From: Streptomyces parvus | Lineage (GTDB): Bacteria > Actinomycetota > Actinomycetes > Streptomycetales > Streptomycetaceae | Reading direction: 5' to 3' | Assembly (NCBI RefSeq): GCF_014648875.1 | Contig: NZ_BMRY01000006.1 | Span: forward strand, 248,001 to 312,000 | Length of the DNA stretch: 64,000 bases | Shown here: positions 49,087 through 58,235 of the stretch, in pieces | Layout: each line of letters opens with the position of its first letter | How positions within the stretch are numbered: the stretch's first letter is position 1 | Translations under genes and position numbers: made by a program | The notes under the pieces: generated by a model | Told to the model about the DNA's origin: nothing | Databases searched by the model: none | Seen by the model: only the letters and a program-made list of their open reading frames with translations

Positions 49087-50631
49087 GTGACCGACGCACA
49101 CACCACCGGCACCCACGGCACCGGGCCGTTCATCGCGGCCATCGACCAGGGCACCACCTCCAGCCGCTGCATCGTCTTCGACAAGGACGGCCGCATCGTC
49201 TCCGTCGACCAGAAGGAGCACGAGCAGATCTTCCCGAAGCCGGGCTGGGTCGAGCACGACGCGACCGAGATCTGGGAGAACGTCCAGGAGGTCGTCGCCG
49301 GGGCCATCGTCAAGGCCGGCATCACCTCCGCCGACGTCAAGGCGATCGGCATCACCAACCAGCGCGAGACCACCCTGCTGTGGGACAAGAACACCGGTGA
49401 GCCGGTGCACAACGCGCTGGTCTGGCAGGACACCCGCACCGACGCGCTCTGCAAGGAGCTCGGCCGCAACGTGGGCCAGGACCGGTTCCGCCGCGAGACC
49501 GGACTGCCGCTCGCCTCGTACTTCGCGGGCCCCAAGGTCCGCTGGCTGCTCGACAACGTCGAGGGGCTGCGCGAGCGCGCCGAGCGCGGCGAGATCCTCT
49601 TCGGCACCATGGACTCCTGGGTCATCTGGAACCTCACCGGCGGCACCGACGGCGGCGTCCACGTCACCGACGTCACCAACGCCTCGCGCACCCTCCTGAT
49701 GAACCTGCACACGATGGCCTGGGACGACAAGATCCTCTCGTCCATCGGCATCCCCGCCGAGGTGCTCCCCGAGATCCGCTCCTCCGCCGAGGTGTACGGC
49801 AACGCCAAGGGCGGCATCCTCGACGGCGTGCCCGTCGCCTCCGCGCTCGGCGACCAGCAGGCGGCCCTGTTCGGCCAGACCTGTTTCTCCGAGGGCGAGG
49901 CCAAGTCCACGTACGGCACCGGCACCTTCATGCTGATGAACACCGGTGGCACCCCGGTGAACTCGTACAACGGGCTGCTCACCACCGTCGGCTACCAGAT
50001 CGGCGACAAGCCCCCGGTGTACGCGCTGGAGGGCTCCATCGCGGTCACCGGTTCGCTGGTGCAGTGGATGCGCGACCAGATGGGCCTGATCAAGTCGGCC
50101 GCCGAGATCGAGACGCTGGCCTCCTCGGTCGAGGACAACGGCGGCGCGTACTTCGTGCCCGCCTTCTCCGGCCTTTTCGCCCCCTACTGGCGCCCCGACG
50201 CCCGTGGCGTCATCACCGGTCTCACCCGTTACGTCACCAAGGCGCACATCGCCCGTGCCGTCCTGGAGGCCACCGCCTGGCAGACCCGCGAGATCAGCGA
50301 CGCCATGACGAAGGACTCCGGCGTCGAGCTGACCGCGCTCAAGGTCGACGGCGGCATGACGTCCAACAACCTGCTGATGCAGACGCTCGCCGACTTCCTG
50401 GACGCGCCGGTGGTGCGCCCGATGGTCGCCGAGACCACCTGCCTCGGCGCCGCCTACGCCGCCGGTCTCGCCGTCGGCTTCTGGCCGGACACCGACGCGC
50501 TGCGCGCCAACTGGCGCCGGGCCGCCGAGTGGACCCCCCGCATGGACGCGGACACCCGTGCCCGCGAGTACAAGAGCTGGCTCAAGGCCGTCGAACGGAC
50601 CATGGGCTGGGTCGAGGACGAAGAAAGCTGA
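49087..50631 (+). CDS. glpK: Glycerol kinase
   Basis: The enzyme phosphorylates glycerol to sn-glycerol 3-phosphate. The 514-residue product has the FGGY fold with the ATP/glycerol motifs AIDQGTTSSRCIVFD, ITNQRETTLLWDKNTGEP and VDGGMTSNNLLMQTLADFLD. The FGGY signature region near 360-370 (VPAFSGLFAPYWRPDARGVI) is also present. GTG 49087 lies 39 bases after glpF, with CCGGGAG upstream, in the same operon. Confidence 0.97.
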   Translation: MTDAHTTGTHGTGPFIAAIDQGTTSSRCIVFDKDGRIVSVDQKEHEQIFPKPGWVEHDATEIWENVQEVVAGAIVKAGITSADVKAIGITNQRETTLLWDKNTGEPVHNALVWQDTRTDALCKELGRNVGQDRFRRETGLPLASYFAGPKVRWLLDNVEGLRERAERGEILFGTMDSWVIWNLTGGTDGGVHVTDVTNASRTLLMNLHTMAWDDKILSSIGIPAEVLPEIRSSAEVYGNAKGGILDGVPVASALGDQQAALFGQTCFSEGEAKSTYGTGTFMLMNTGGTPVNSYNGLLTTVGYQIGDKPPVYALEGSIAVTGSLVQWMRDQMGLIKSAAEIETLASSVEDNGGAYFVPAFSGLFAPYWRPDARGVITGLTRYVTKAHIARAVLEATAWQTREISDAMTKDSGVELTALKVDGGMTSNNLLMQTLADFLDAPVVRPMVAETTCLGAAYAAGLAVGFWPDTDALRANWRRAAEWTPRMDADTRAREYKSWLKAVERTMGWVEDEES

Positions 50632-50645
50632 CGAGGAGCATCACC

Positions 50646-52256
50646 ATGACCACCCTGCAGAGCGTTCCCGCCCTCGGAACGCACCCGGCCTCCGGCTCGC
50701 TGCCGAGCCGCGCCGAGACCCGGGACCAGCTGTCCCGGGCCACGTACGACCTCCTGGTCATCGGCGGCGGCATCCTGGGCATCTCCACCGCCTGGCATGC
50801 CGCGCAGTCCGGGCTGCGGGTGGCTCTGGTGGACGCCGGCGACTTCGCCGGCGCCACCTCCTCCGCCTCCTCCAAACTCCTCCACGGCGGTCTGCGCTAC
50901 CTCCAGACCGGCGCGGTGAAGCTGGTCGCGGAGAACCACTTCGAGCGCCGCGCGGTCTCCCGCGAGGTGGCCCCGCACCTGGCCAACCCGCTCACCTTCT
51001 ACCTGCCCGTCTACAAGGGCGGCCCGCACGGCGCGGCCAAGCTCGGCGCGGGCGTCTTCGCCTACTCCGCGCTCTCGGCGTTCGGCGACGGCGTCGGCCA
51101 CGTCATCTCCCCGGCCAAGGCCCAGCGTGATGTGCCCGAGCTGCGTACGGACGACCTGAAGGCGGTCGCGGTCTACCGCGACGACCAGATGAACGACGCC
51201 CGCATGGCGCTGATGACGGTCCGCGCGGCCGTCGAGGCGGGCGCGGTCGTCCTCAACCACGCGGCCGTCACCGGGCTCCGCTTCACCCGGGGCCGGGTCA
51301 CCGGCGCCGAGCTCAAGGACAGCACCGACGGCACCGAGTTCGGCGTCGACGCCCGCCTCGTCCTGAACGCCACCGGCCCCTGGGTCGACCACCTGCGCAA
51401 GATGGAGGACCCCAACGCGGCCCCCTCCATCCGCCTCTCCAAGGGCGCGCACCTGGTCCTCAAGCGGACCCGGCCGTGGCGGGCGGCGCTGGCCACCCCG
51501 ATCGACAAGTACCGCATCACGTTCGCGCTGCCGTGGGAGGACATGCTGCTCCTCGGCACGACGGACGAGGAGTACGAGGGCGATCCGGCGGACGTCTCGG
51601 TGACCGAGGACGACACCGCGCAGATCCTCGACGAGGCGGCGTTCTCGATCAGGGACCAGCAGCTCTCGCGCGATCTGATCACGTACTCCTTCGCCGGTCT
51701 GCGAGTGCTGCCCGGCGGTCCGGGCGACACCTCCAAGGCCAAGCGCGAGACGGTCGTCACCGAGGGCCGCGGCGGGATGCTGTCGGTCGCGGGCGGCAAG
51801 TGGACGACCTTCCGCCACATCGGCCGCACCGTCATGAACAAGCTGGCCGCCCTGCCCGGGCACCCGCTGGCCGAGGACATGGAGCCGATGAACCGGCTGC
51901 CGCGGAAGCTGCCGCTCCCCGGCATCGCCAACCCGAACGCGGTCGCCCACCGGCTGCTCGTCGACGGCCCGGCCCCCGGCCCGCGCATGGCCCCGGACAC
52001 CGCCCGGCACCTGGCCACGCACTACGGCTCGCTCGCCTTCGACATCGCCCGGCTGGCGAACGAGAACCCGGAGCTGGCCGAGCGCGTCCACCCGGACGCC
52101 CCGGAGATCTGGGCCCAGGTCGCCTACGCCCGGGACCACGAGTGGGCCGAGACGGCGGACGACGTGCTGCGCCGCCGGACCACGCTGACCATCCGGGGCC
52201 TCGCGACGGACGACGTCCGCGAGGGCGTCGAGAAGCTGCTGGCCGACCGGGACTGA
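50646..52256 (+). CDS. glpD: Glycerol-3-phosphate dehydrogenase, FAD-dependent
   Basis: GlpD oxidises glycerol 3-phosphate to dihydroxyacetone phosphate at the membrane. The 536-residue flavoprotein has the FAD-binding start YDLLVIGGGILGISTAWHAA, then ATSSASSKLLHGGLRYLQTG and YSFAGLRVLP, and a C-terminal DAO cap domain. ATG 50646 lies 14 bases after glpK behind GAGGAG, and a strong terminator follows. It completes the glycerol pathway. Confidence 0.96.
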   Translation: MTTLQSVPALGTHPASGSLPSRAETRDQLSRATYDLLVIGGGILGISTAWHAAQSGLRVALVDAGDFAGATSSASSKLLHGGLRYLQTGAVKLVAENHFERRAVSREVAPHLANPLTFYLPVYKGGPHGAAKLGAGVFAYSALSAFGDGVGHVISPAKAQRDVPELRTDDLKAVAVYRDDQMNDARMALMTVRAAVEAGAVVLNHAAVTGLRFTRGRVTGAELKDSTDGTEFGVDARLVLNATGPWVDHLRKMEDPNAAPSIRLSKGAHLVLKRTRPWRAALATPIDKYRITFALPWEDMLLLGTTDEEYEGDPADVSVTEDDTAQILDEAAFSIRDQQLSRDLITYSFAGLRVLPGGPGDTSKAKRETVVTEGRGGMLSVAGGKWTTFRHIGRTVMNKLAALPGHPLAEDMEPMNRLPRKLPLPGIANPNAVAHRLLVDGPAPGPRMAPDTARHLATHYGSLAFDIARLANENPELAERVHPDAPEIWAQVAYARDHEWAETADDVLRRRTTLTIRGLATDDVREGVEKLLADRD

Positions 52257-52288
52257 TCCACCGCACCCACCCCCCACGGGTACGCGGA

Positions 52289-52320
52289 CGGGGGCGGCTT
52301 CCTCGCGGGAGCCGCCCCCG
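52289..52320 (+). terminator. Terminator of the glycerol operon
   Basis: A perfect 11-bp stem (CGGGGGCGGCT and complement) with a 10-base loop lies 33 bases after glpD. Confidence 0.8.
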
Positions 52321-52549
52321 TTCCCGTACCCGCAGGGCACCGGCCGGGTGCCACACTCGTGCAACGTGCCGCGGGGGCAGTGGAGTTCATACCCCGGTGG
52401 TGCGGCGTCAGGCGCCGTCCCCGCTCCGGTAATGGTCGACCGGGGGTGATCGAACAGTGTTCACCCGGCCGTGCAAGAGGGCTGCGGCCGGGGGCCCGGG
52501 AAGCCGTAAGGTTGCTCCGTACGTATGGAGACATCGGAAGGAGGCCCGG

Positions 52550-53614
52550 GTGATCGAGCTCGAGTCGGTGCCCGAGCTGGTCGACCCGGTCATGGTGGCC
52601 GCGTTCGAAGGCTGGAACGACGCCGGGGACGCCGCCTCCACAGCGGTCGGTCATCTGGACCGGGAGTGGAAGGGCGAGGTGTTCGCGGCGCTGGACGCCG
52701 AGGACTACTACGACTTCCAGGTCAACCGGCCCACGGTGTGGCTGGACGGCAACACGCGGAAGATCACCTGGCCGACGACGCGCCTGTCCGTGGTGCGGGT
52801 CGGCGGCGACAAGCCCCGCGACCTGGTCCTCGTGCGCGGGATCGAACCGTCCATGCGCTGGCGGTCGTTCTGCAACGAGATCCTCGGCTTCGCCCATGAG
52901 CTGGGCGTCGAGATGGTCGTCATCCTGGGCGCGTTGCTCGGCGACACCCCGCACACCCGGCCGGTGCCGGTGAGCGGGGTCACGTCCGACGCGGACCTGG
53001 CGCGGACGATGGACCTGGAGGAGACGCGGTACGAGGGTCCCACGGGCATCGTCGGGGTCCTCCAGGAGGCGTGCACGCACGCCGGGGTGCCCGCGGTCAG
53101 CCTGTGGGCGGCGGTCCCGCACTATGTGTCGCAGCCGCCGAACCCGAAGGCGACCCTGGCCCTGCTCAACCGCCTGGAGGACCTGATCGGGCTGCGCATC
53201 CCGCTGGGCGAACTGCCCGAGGACGCGCGGGCCTGGCAGCTCGGGGTGGACCAGCTGGCCTCGGAGGACAGCGAGGTCGCGGAGTACGTGCAGACGCTGG
53301 AGGAGGCGCGGGACACCGCGGAGCTGCCCGAGGCGTCCGGCGAGGCGATCGCCCGGGAGTTCGAGCGGTATCTGCGGCGGCGGGACGGCGGCCCCGGGCA
53401 GGGTCCGGGCGGTCATGCCACGGAGACCGGGGACGCCTCCTATCTGCGCGACCCCTCCAGCGGCCGCACCCGCCCGCCGAAGCCGCCGCGCCCGGAGACG
53501 GGACGCGGGAAGACCTCCGACGGCAAGGGCGCCAAGGGATCTGACGAGGCGTCGGGGTCCGACGGCGACGAAGGCACCGACGGCGGCCGTCCCGAGGAGG
53601 ACGGCGAGTCCTAG
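52550..53614 (+). CDS. PAC2-family protein (proteasome assembly chaperone-like)
   Basis: The 354-residue protein has the PAC2 fold seen in eukaryotic proteasome assembly chaperones and in archaeal and actinobacterial proteins of unclear role: VMVAAFEGWNDAGDAASTAV at the start and SLWAAVPHYVSQPPNPKATL near residue 190. The last ~75 residues are a Gly/Ser/Asp-rich disordered tail. A proteasome-related role in this species is possible, since the window also encodes PrcAB, but that is inference. GTG 52550 follows GGAAGGAGG. Confidence 0.9.
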   Translation: MIELESVPELVDPVMVAAFEGWNDAGDAASTAVGHLDREWKGEVFAALDAEDYYDFQVNRPTVWLDGNTRKITWPTTRLSVVRVGGDKPRDLVLVRGIEPSMRWRSFCNEILGFAHELGVEMVVILGALLGDTPHTRPVPVSGVTSDADLARTMDLEETRYEGPTGIVGVLQEACTHAGVPAVSLWAAVPHYVSQPPNPKATLALLNRLEDLIGLRIPLGELPEDARAWQLGVDQLASEDSEVAEYVQTLEEARDTAELPEASGEAIAREFERYLRRRDGGPGQGPGGHATETGDASYLRDPSSGRTRPPKPPRPETGRGKTSDGKGAKGSDEASGSDGDEGTDGGRPEEDGES

Positions 53615-53631
53615 AACCGGTGACGAACGTC

Positions 53632-53668
53632 GGGGCGCCGCACGGGAGATGATCCCGTGCGGCGCCCC
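53632..53668. terminator. Terminator between PAC2 and GH31 genes
   Basis: A perfect 15-bp stem (GGGGCGCCGCACGGG and complement) with a 7-base loop lies between the convergent genes. Confidence 0.85.
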
Positions 53669-53691
53669 TGTTCACGCGCCCCTGTACAGGC

Positions 53692-56600
53692 TCAGGCGCA
53701 GTGGAACTTCGCCGCCGCCCAGTCGCCGTGGTCCCCCGTCTTGGACCCGTTGGTGTCGGTGACCTTGAGGCGCACGTGGCGTACGCCGTCGAGCTTCACG
53801 TCCACCGGCACGGTCGCCGAGGCGCCGGTCAGCTTCGGGGAGGTCCACAGCACCTTGCCGTCGCCCTCGACGGAGAAGGCGACCTCGCCGTAGCCGTTGA
53901 TCTCGTCGTCGATCCCGACGTCGGCGGTGAACGCGGTGCAGCGGCCGCCGAGATGGAGGGCGATGTCGGAGTCGGCGTGGGTGCCGATCCCCTTCTCGTA
54001 CGTCTTCCCCGCGAGCGTCAGCGTCTTCCCGTCGTCCGCGCCCGACTCCCCGTTGGAGCGGTCGCGTTCGGCGGGGCCGTAGCCGTTGGTCTCGGAGAGC
54101 CAGACGAGATCGCTCGCCCAGGCCTCGCCCTCGGGTGCCGGCGGCAGTACGGAGACGGCGAGCCGCTGCTGACTCGTGCGGGTCTCCCCGGCGGTCCGGT
54201 AGCGGGCCAGTGCCGTCAGCCTGGTCTCGCGCACCTCGGCGTCCTTCGCCGGGGTGAGCGCCACCTCGACCCGGCGGGTGGCGCCCGCCGGGATGCGGCC
54301 CGGGACCTTCGCGGTGGCGGTCCGCCAGCCCTCGGGGACCTGGAGGGAGACCGTGGTGTCGGTGAGGTCGGACCGGCCCGCGGTCACATCGACCTGGACC
54401 GTGCCGGGCGTGCCCGCTCCGGCCTCCTGGCCCGTGGGGGCGGTGAGGGCCGCGGCGGCCGAGGCCTTCTTGCCGCCGACCGCGCTGGTGCCCAGGAGCT
54501 TGACCGTGAACTTCTTCGCGGTGCTCAGGGGCGCGGTCTTCACGTGCACCACGCCGCCCCGGTCGTCACGGTCGTACCACCAGCCCTGGCGGGCGTTGTC
54601 ATAGGCGGCCTTCGAGGTCAGCTCCGGCAGCGTCCGGTCCAGCTTCACCGCGCGCGGCTCGGAGCCGGTGTGGACGGTGAACTCGTAGGGGCGGGCGGTC
54701 TGTTTGCCGGTGTAGCTGCCCCGGCTCTCGTTGATCGTGACGGAGACGTCGCCCGCGCCGTGCTTCGGGGCCCGGACGTCGGCGCGCTGGGTGGCGTACT
54801 TGCCGTCGCGGTGCTGACGGGTGACGCCGTCGTCCTCGTACAGGGTGAAGGAGGTGTTCCCCTGCGGGTAGACGTCCCAGGCCAGCGGGGAGTCGGCGGT
54901 GCGGTCGCGGTACGAGCGGATGCCCGGCCACATCGGGACGGCCGCGCCCGCCTTCACGAAGAGCGGCAGGGTGTCGAGCGGGGCGCTGTAGGAGTCGATG
55001 GTGGTGGGGCCCTCGTAGGTGCGGCCGCTCCAGTAGTCGATCCAGGTGCCCTTGGGGAGGTAGATGTCCTTGCGCTCGGTGGCGTCCTGGTAGACGGGCG
55101 CCACGAGGAAGTGCTCGCCGGAGAGGAACTCGTACTTCGCGGCCTCCGTCGACGCCTTCGGGTCGTCCGGGTACTCGAGGACCAGCGGGCGGACCATGCC
55201 GACACCGGTCTTGGTGGCCTCGTGGGCGTAGGAGTACTGGTAGGGCAGCAGCGACTCCTTCAGCTTGAGGTAGTCGCGGTTGATCGAGGTGTACGGCTCG
55301 CCGTGGCGGAAGGGCTGCTTGTCCATGGGGGCCCAGCCGTCCATGGTCATCGTGGTGCCGAGGAACATCTTCCACTGGAGGTCGCGGGTGTACGTCTTGG
55401 CGCTGCCGCCGAAGATCCCGTCGACGTCACCGGTGGTGTAGGCGAGTCCGGACATGGTGGCGCCCGCGTAGGTGGGGATCTGCCAGCGGATGTACTCCCA
55501 GGTGCCGTACTGGTCGCCGGACCACTGGACTCCGCAGCGCTGCGCGCCCGCCCAGCTCTCGGGGGCCCAGGTGAAGCCGCGGGCGTCGCTGTGGTCCTCG
55601 ATGCCCTGGTAGGCGTCCTTGCAGGCGTCGAGGGCGAACTTGTAGCCGGGGCCGACCCAGGCGACGTCCAGCTTGGCGACCCGCTGGCCGGCCTTGACCT
55701 GGGCTTCGAGGTTCTCGATGCCGTCCTCGGTCCACAGGCCCAGCTCCATGTTGCGGTCCTTCAGCCCCTGGGCGGTCTCTTTCAGGTCCTCGTAGCCGCA
55801 GCCGTAGCCGTCGTTGACCAGCATCCAGCCGTTGGGCATGTCGTTCTCGACGTAACCGTCGGCGACCTTCAGCGAGTCCAGGGTGCGGCGCTCGCCCCGG
55901 TTGGCGTTGTGGAGGTAGCAGTCGGCGTCACCGATCTCCATGCCGTAGACGGGCGGCAGGAAGGGTTTGCCGGTGAGGTCGGTGTACTGCCCGATGACGT
56001 CCTTGGCGGCGTCGGCGCCCTCGCCCGCGAAGTAGTAGGCGTCGAAGCGCTGTTCCTTCGCACTGGTCGTCACCGGGTCGGTGAACGCGTAGGTGCCCGG
56101 TGCGTAGGTGTTGCGGAAGACGCCGTAGCCGGCCGACGAGAGGTAGAACGGCACGGAGTTGGGGTGGCCGCCGTCGTCCCAGTTGTAGTCGACGGCGACC
56201 TCGACCGTCTTGTCGCGGTGGGTGGTGTTGCCGCGGCCGTTCTGCATCCCGGCCCCGTAGAACTGCTCGTTCGCGCCCCGGGCCAGCGTCTGGACGGTCT
56301 TCTCGCCGGTCCAGCTCAGGCCCTTCGTCTCGGACCAGACGCGGCTGCCGTCCGCCCGGTGCAGGGCGAAGCGCAGCGGCTTCTTGTAGGCCCGCAGGGT
56401 GACCTCGCCCGTCGACAGCTCGTAGCGGTCGCCGCGCTCCTTCCAGCGGGTCCGGGGCGGTTCGCCCTGCGGGAGGACGATGTCGTCGCCGGTGGGGTCG
56501 GTGAACTTCCCGTCCGGGGCCAGCTCGATGCGGAAGGTCTCCTCGGAGACGAAGCTGACCCGGGCCTCGGCCTGGCCGGCGGTCAGCCGGTAGACCGCTC

Positions 56601-56757
56601 CGTCCGCGCGGAAGCCGGTCACGTCCCCGACGGTGGTGGTCTCCGTGCTCTCCGGCGGGGCCTCGTCGGCGTGGGCCCCGCCGGGTCCCGAGAGGACCGC
56701 GACCAGTCCGAGCAGTGCAGCAACCACTGCCGCTCTCATGCGCGTTGATGTTTGCAT
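53692..56757 (-). CDS. Secreted glycoside hydrolase family 31 enzyme with C-terminal NPCBM domain
   Basis: The 1021-residue protein starts with a signal peptide (MRAAVVAALLGLVAVLSGPG, cleavage near AHA-DEA). An N-terminal beta domain precedes the GH31 barrel: VYGMEIGDADCYLHN, ELGLWTEDG and VAKLDVAWVGPGYKFAL, whose Asp is in the nucleophile region. A C-terminal NPCBM domain (~880-1020, EKGIGTHADSDIALHLGGRC) probably binds galactose- or GlcNAc-like sugars. The substrate could be alpha-galactosides, alpha-glucosides or mucin-type glycans. No good ribosome-binding site precedes ATG 56757; ATG 56739 is the alternative start. Confidence 0.88.
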   Translation of the reverse strand: MQTSTRMRAAVVAALLGLVAVLSGPGGAHADEAPPESTETTTVGDVTGFRADGAVYRLTAGQAEARVSFVSEETFRIELAPDGKFTDPTGDDIVLPQGEPPRTRWKERGDRYELSTGEVTLRAYKKPLRFALHRADGSRVWSETKGLSWTGEKTVQTLARGANEQFYGAGMQNGRGNTTHRDKTVEVAVDYNWDDGGHPNSVPFYLSSAGYGVFRNTYAPGTYAFTDPVTTSAKEQRFDAYYFAGEGADAAKDVIGQYTDLTGKPFLPPVYGMEIGDADCYLHNANRGERRTLDSLKVADGYVENDMPNGWMLVNDGYGCGYEDLKETAQGLKDRNMELGLWTEDGIENLEAQVKAGQRVAKLDVAWVGPGYKFALDACKDAYQGIEDHSDARGFTWAPESWAGAQRCGVQWSGDQYGTWEYIRWQIPTYAGATMSGLAYTTGDVDGIFGGSAKTYTRDLQWKMFLGTTMTMDGWAPMDKQPFRHGEPYTSINRDYLKLKESLLPYQYSYAHEATKTGVGMVRPLVLEYPDDPKASTEAAKYEFLSGEHFLVAPVYQDATERKDIYLPKGTWIDYWSGRTYEGPTTIDSYSAPLDTLPLFVKAGAAVPMWPGIRSYRDRTADSPLAWDVYPQGNTSFTLYEDDGVTRQHRDGKYATQRADVRAPKHGAGDVSVTINESRGSYTGKQTARPYEFTVHTGSEPRAVKLDRTLPELTSKAAYDNARQGWWYDRDDRGGVVHVKTAPLSTAKKFTVKLLGTSAVGGKKASAAAALTAPTGQEAGAGTPGTVQVDVTAGRSDLTDTTVSLQVPEGWRTATAKVPGRIPAGATRRVEVALTPAKDAEVRETRLTALARYRTAGETRTSQQRLAVSVLPPAPEGEAWASDLVWLSETNGYGPAERDRSNGESGADDGKTLTLAGKTYEKGIGTHADSDIALHLGGRCTAFTADVGIDDEINGYGEVAFSVEGDGKVLWTSPKLTGASATVPVDVKLDGVRHVRLKVTDTNGSKTGDHGDWAAAKFHCA

Positions 56758-56803
56758 AGAGAGCTTTTAGCGCAACTTCGAGCACGTGACCATGGACAAA
56801 AAG

Positions 56804-56844
56804 GAACCGGCCCCGAACTTCGTAGAGAAGTCCGAGGCCGGTTC
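56804..56844 (-). terminator. Terminator of mshC
   Basis: GAACCGGCC and GGCCGGTTC arms enclose a second small stem (ACTTC/GAAGT). The hairpin lies 40 bases past the mshC stop, followed on the minus strand by CTTTTT. Confidence 0.85.
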
Positions 56845-56884
56845 GAGCCATCGGGAGACCATCGGGCGGGCGGGAGGACACCGC

Positions 56885-58114
56885 CTACAGCGCGACCCCC
56901 AGCAGGGCGTCGACCGTACGCGAGACGAGGCCGGGCGCGCCCTCGTCGGTGCCGCCCTCCGCGCCTTGGAGGGCGGCCCAGCGGTCCACCGCGGCGAGCG
57001 CGGCGGGGCTGTCCAGGTCGTCGGCGAGGGCTTCGCGGACCTCCTCGACCAGCGCGTCGGCGGACGGCCCGTCGGGGCGCGAGACGGCGGCCCGCCAGCG
57101 CGCGAGGCGCTCGACGGCGTCGGCCAGCACCTGGTCGGTCCACTCCCAGTCGGAGCGGTAGTGGCGGGAGAGCAGCGCGAGCCGGATGGCCGCCGGGTCC
57201 ACGCCGTCGCGGCGCAGTGCCGAGACAAAGACCAGGTTCCCGCGCGATTTGGACATCTTCTCGCCGTCCAGGCCGACCATGCCCGCGTGGACGTAGGCCT
57301 GGGCGAAGGGGTGCTCGCCGGTCAGCGCCTGGGCGTGCGAGGCGCCCATCTCGTGGTGCGGGAAGGCGAGGTCGGAGCCGCCGCCCTGGATGTCGAAGCC
57401 CATGCCGAGGTGGTCCAGCGCGATGGCGACGCACTCGATGTGCCAGCCCGGGCGGCCGTCGCCCAGGGAGGCCCCGTCCCAGCTCGGCTCACCCGGGCGG
57501 GCGGCCATCCAGAGCATCGGGTCGAGGGGGTTCTTCTTTCCGGGGCGCTCGGGGTCGCCGCCGCGTTCGGCGGAGAGCAGGCGCATCGCGTCGGCGTCGA
57601 GGCCGGAGACCTCGCCGAAGTGCGGGTCGGCGTCGACGGAGAAGTAGATGTCGCCGTCCAGGTCGTAGGCGGCGCCCGCGTCCCGGAGGCGTTCGACGAG
57701 GGGCACGATCCCCGGTATGGCCTCGACCGCTCCGATGTAGTGCCGCGGGGGCAGCATCCGCAGGGCGGTCATGTCCTCGCGGAAGAGTGCCGTCTCGCGC
57801 TCCGCGAGCTCGGTCCAGTCCTGACCGTCGCGCACGGCCCGCTCCAGCAGCGGATCGTCCACGTCGGTCACGTTCTGGACGTAGTGAACCTGCCGCTTGG
57901 TGTCGAGCCACACGCGCTGAACGAGGTCGAACGCGTTGTAGGTCGCCGCATGACCCATGTGGGTCGCGTCGTACGGCGTGATGCCGCAGACGTAGATGCG
58001 GGCGACGGGACCGGGGTCAAGGGTGATCCGTCCGCCGGTCGCGGTGTCGTGGATCCGAAGGTCGCGGCCCTTGCCGGGCAGGGCGGGGACCTCAGAAGCG
58101 GGCCAGGCATGCAT
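56885..58114 (-). CDS. mshC: Cysteine:glucosaminyl-inositol ligase MshC (mycothiol biosynthesis)
   Basis: MshC joins cysteine to GlcN-inositol in the third step of mycothiol synthesis, using ATP. The 409-residue enzyme is related to cysteinyl-tRNA synthetase: VCGITPYDATHMGHAATYNA (HIGH-like motif) and the zinc ligand Cys, GWHIECVAIALDHLG and FPHHEMGASHAQAL, and the KMSKS loop (GEKMSKSRGN). It lacks the anticodon-binding end of CysS, which separates the two. I chose ATG 58114; no clear ribosome-binding site precedes it, which suggests a leaderless or poorly translated start. A longer frame from 58198 is less typical. Confidence 0.94.
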   Translation of the reverse strand: MHAWPASEVPALPGKGRDLRIHDTATGGRITLDPGPVARIYVCGITPYDATHMGHAATYNAFDLVQRVWLDTKRQVHYVQNVTDVDDPLLERAVRDGQDWTELAERETALFREDMTALRMLPPRHYIGAVEAIPGIVPLVERLRDAGAAYDLDGDIYFSVDADPHFGEVSGLDADAMRLLSAERGGDPERPGKKNPLDPMLWMAARPGEPSWDGASLGDGRPGWHIECVAIALDHLGMGFDIQGGGSDLAFPHHEMGASHAQALTGEHPFAQAYVHAGMVGLDGEKMSKSRGNLVFVSALRRDGVDPAAIRLALLSRHYRSDWEWTDQVLADAVERLARWRAAVSRPDGPSADALVEEVREALADDLDSPAALAAVDRWAALQGAEGGTDEGAPGLVSRTVDALLGVAL

Positions 58115-58235
58115 GTCATGAGCGTAACCGGACGTTGCTTCCGGATACGAACCGGCATCGGAACTCTGTCCGAAGAGGCCCCCTTGCGTGCAACCCATGG
58201 GAGGGGGTACAGCGCGGGTCGCCGTCGGGCGCGTT

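Noticed and set aside
56885..58198. Cysteinyl-tRNA synthetase (cysS)
   Set aside because: The HIGH/KMSKS features fit, but the length and missing anticodon-binding end, together with the SCO1663-1664-like neighbourhood, identify mshC.
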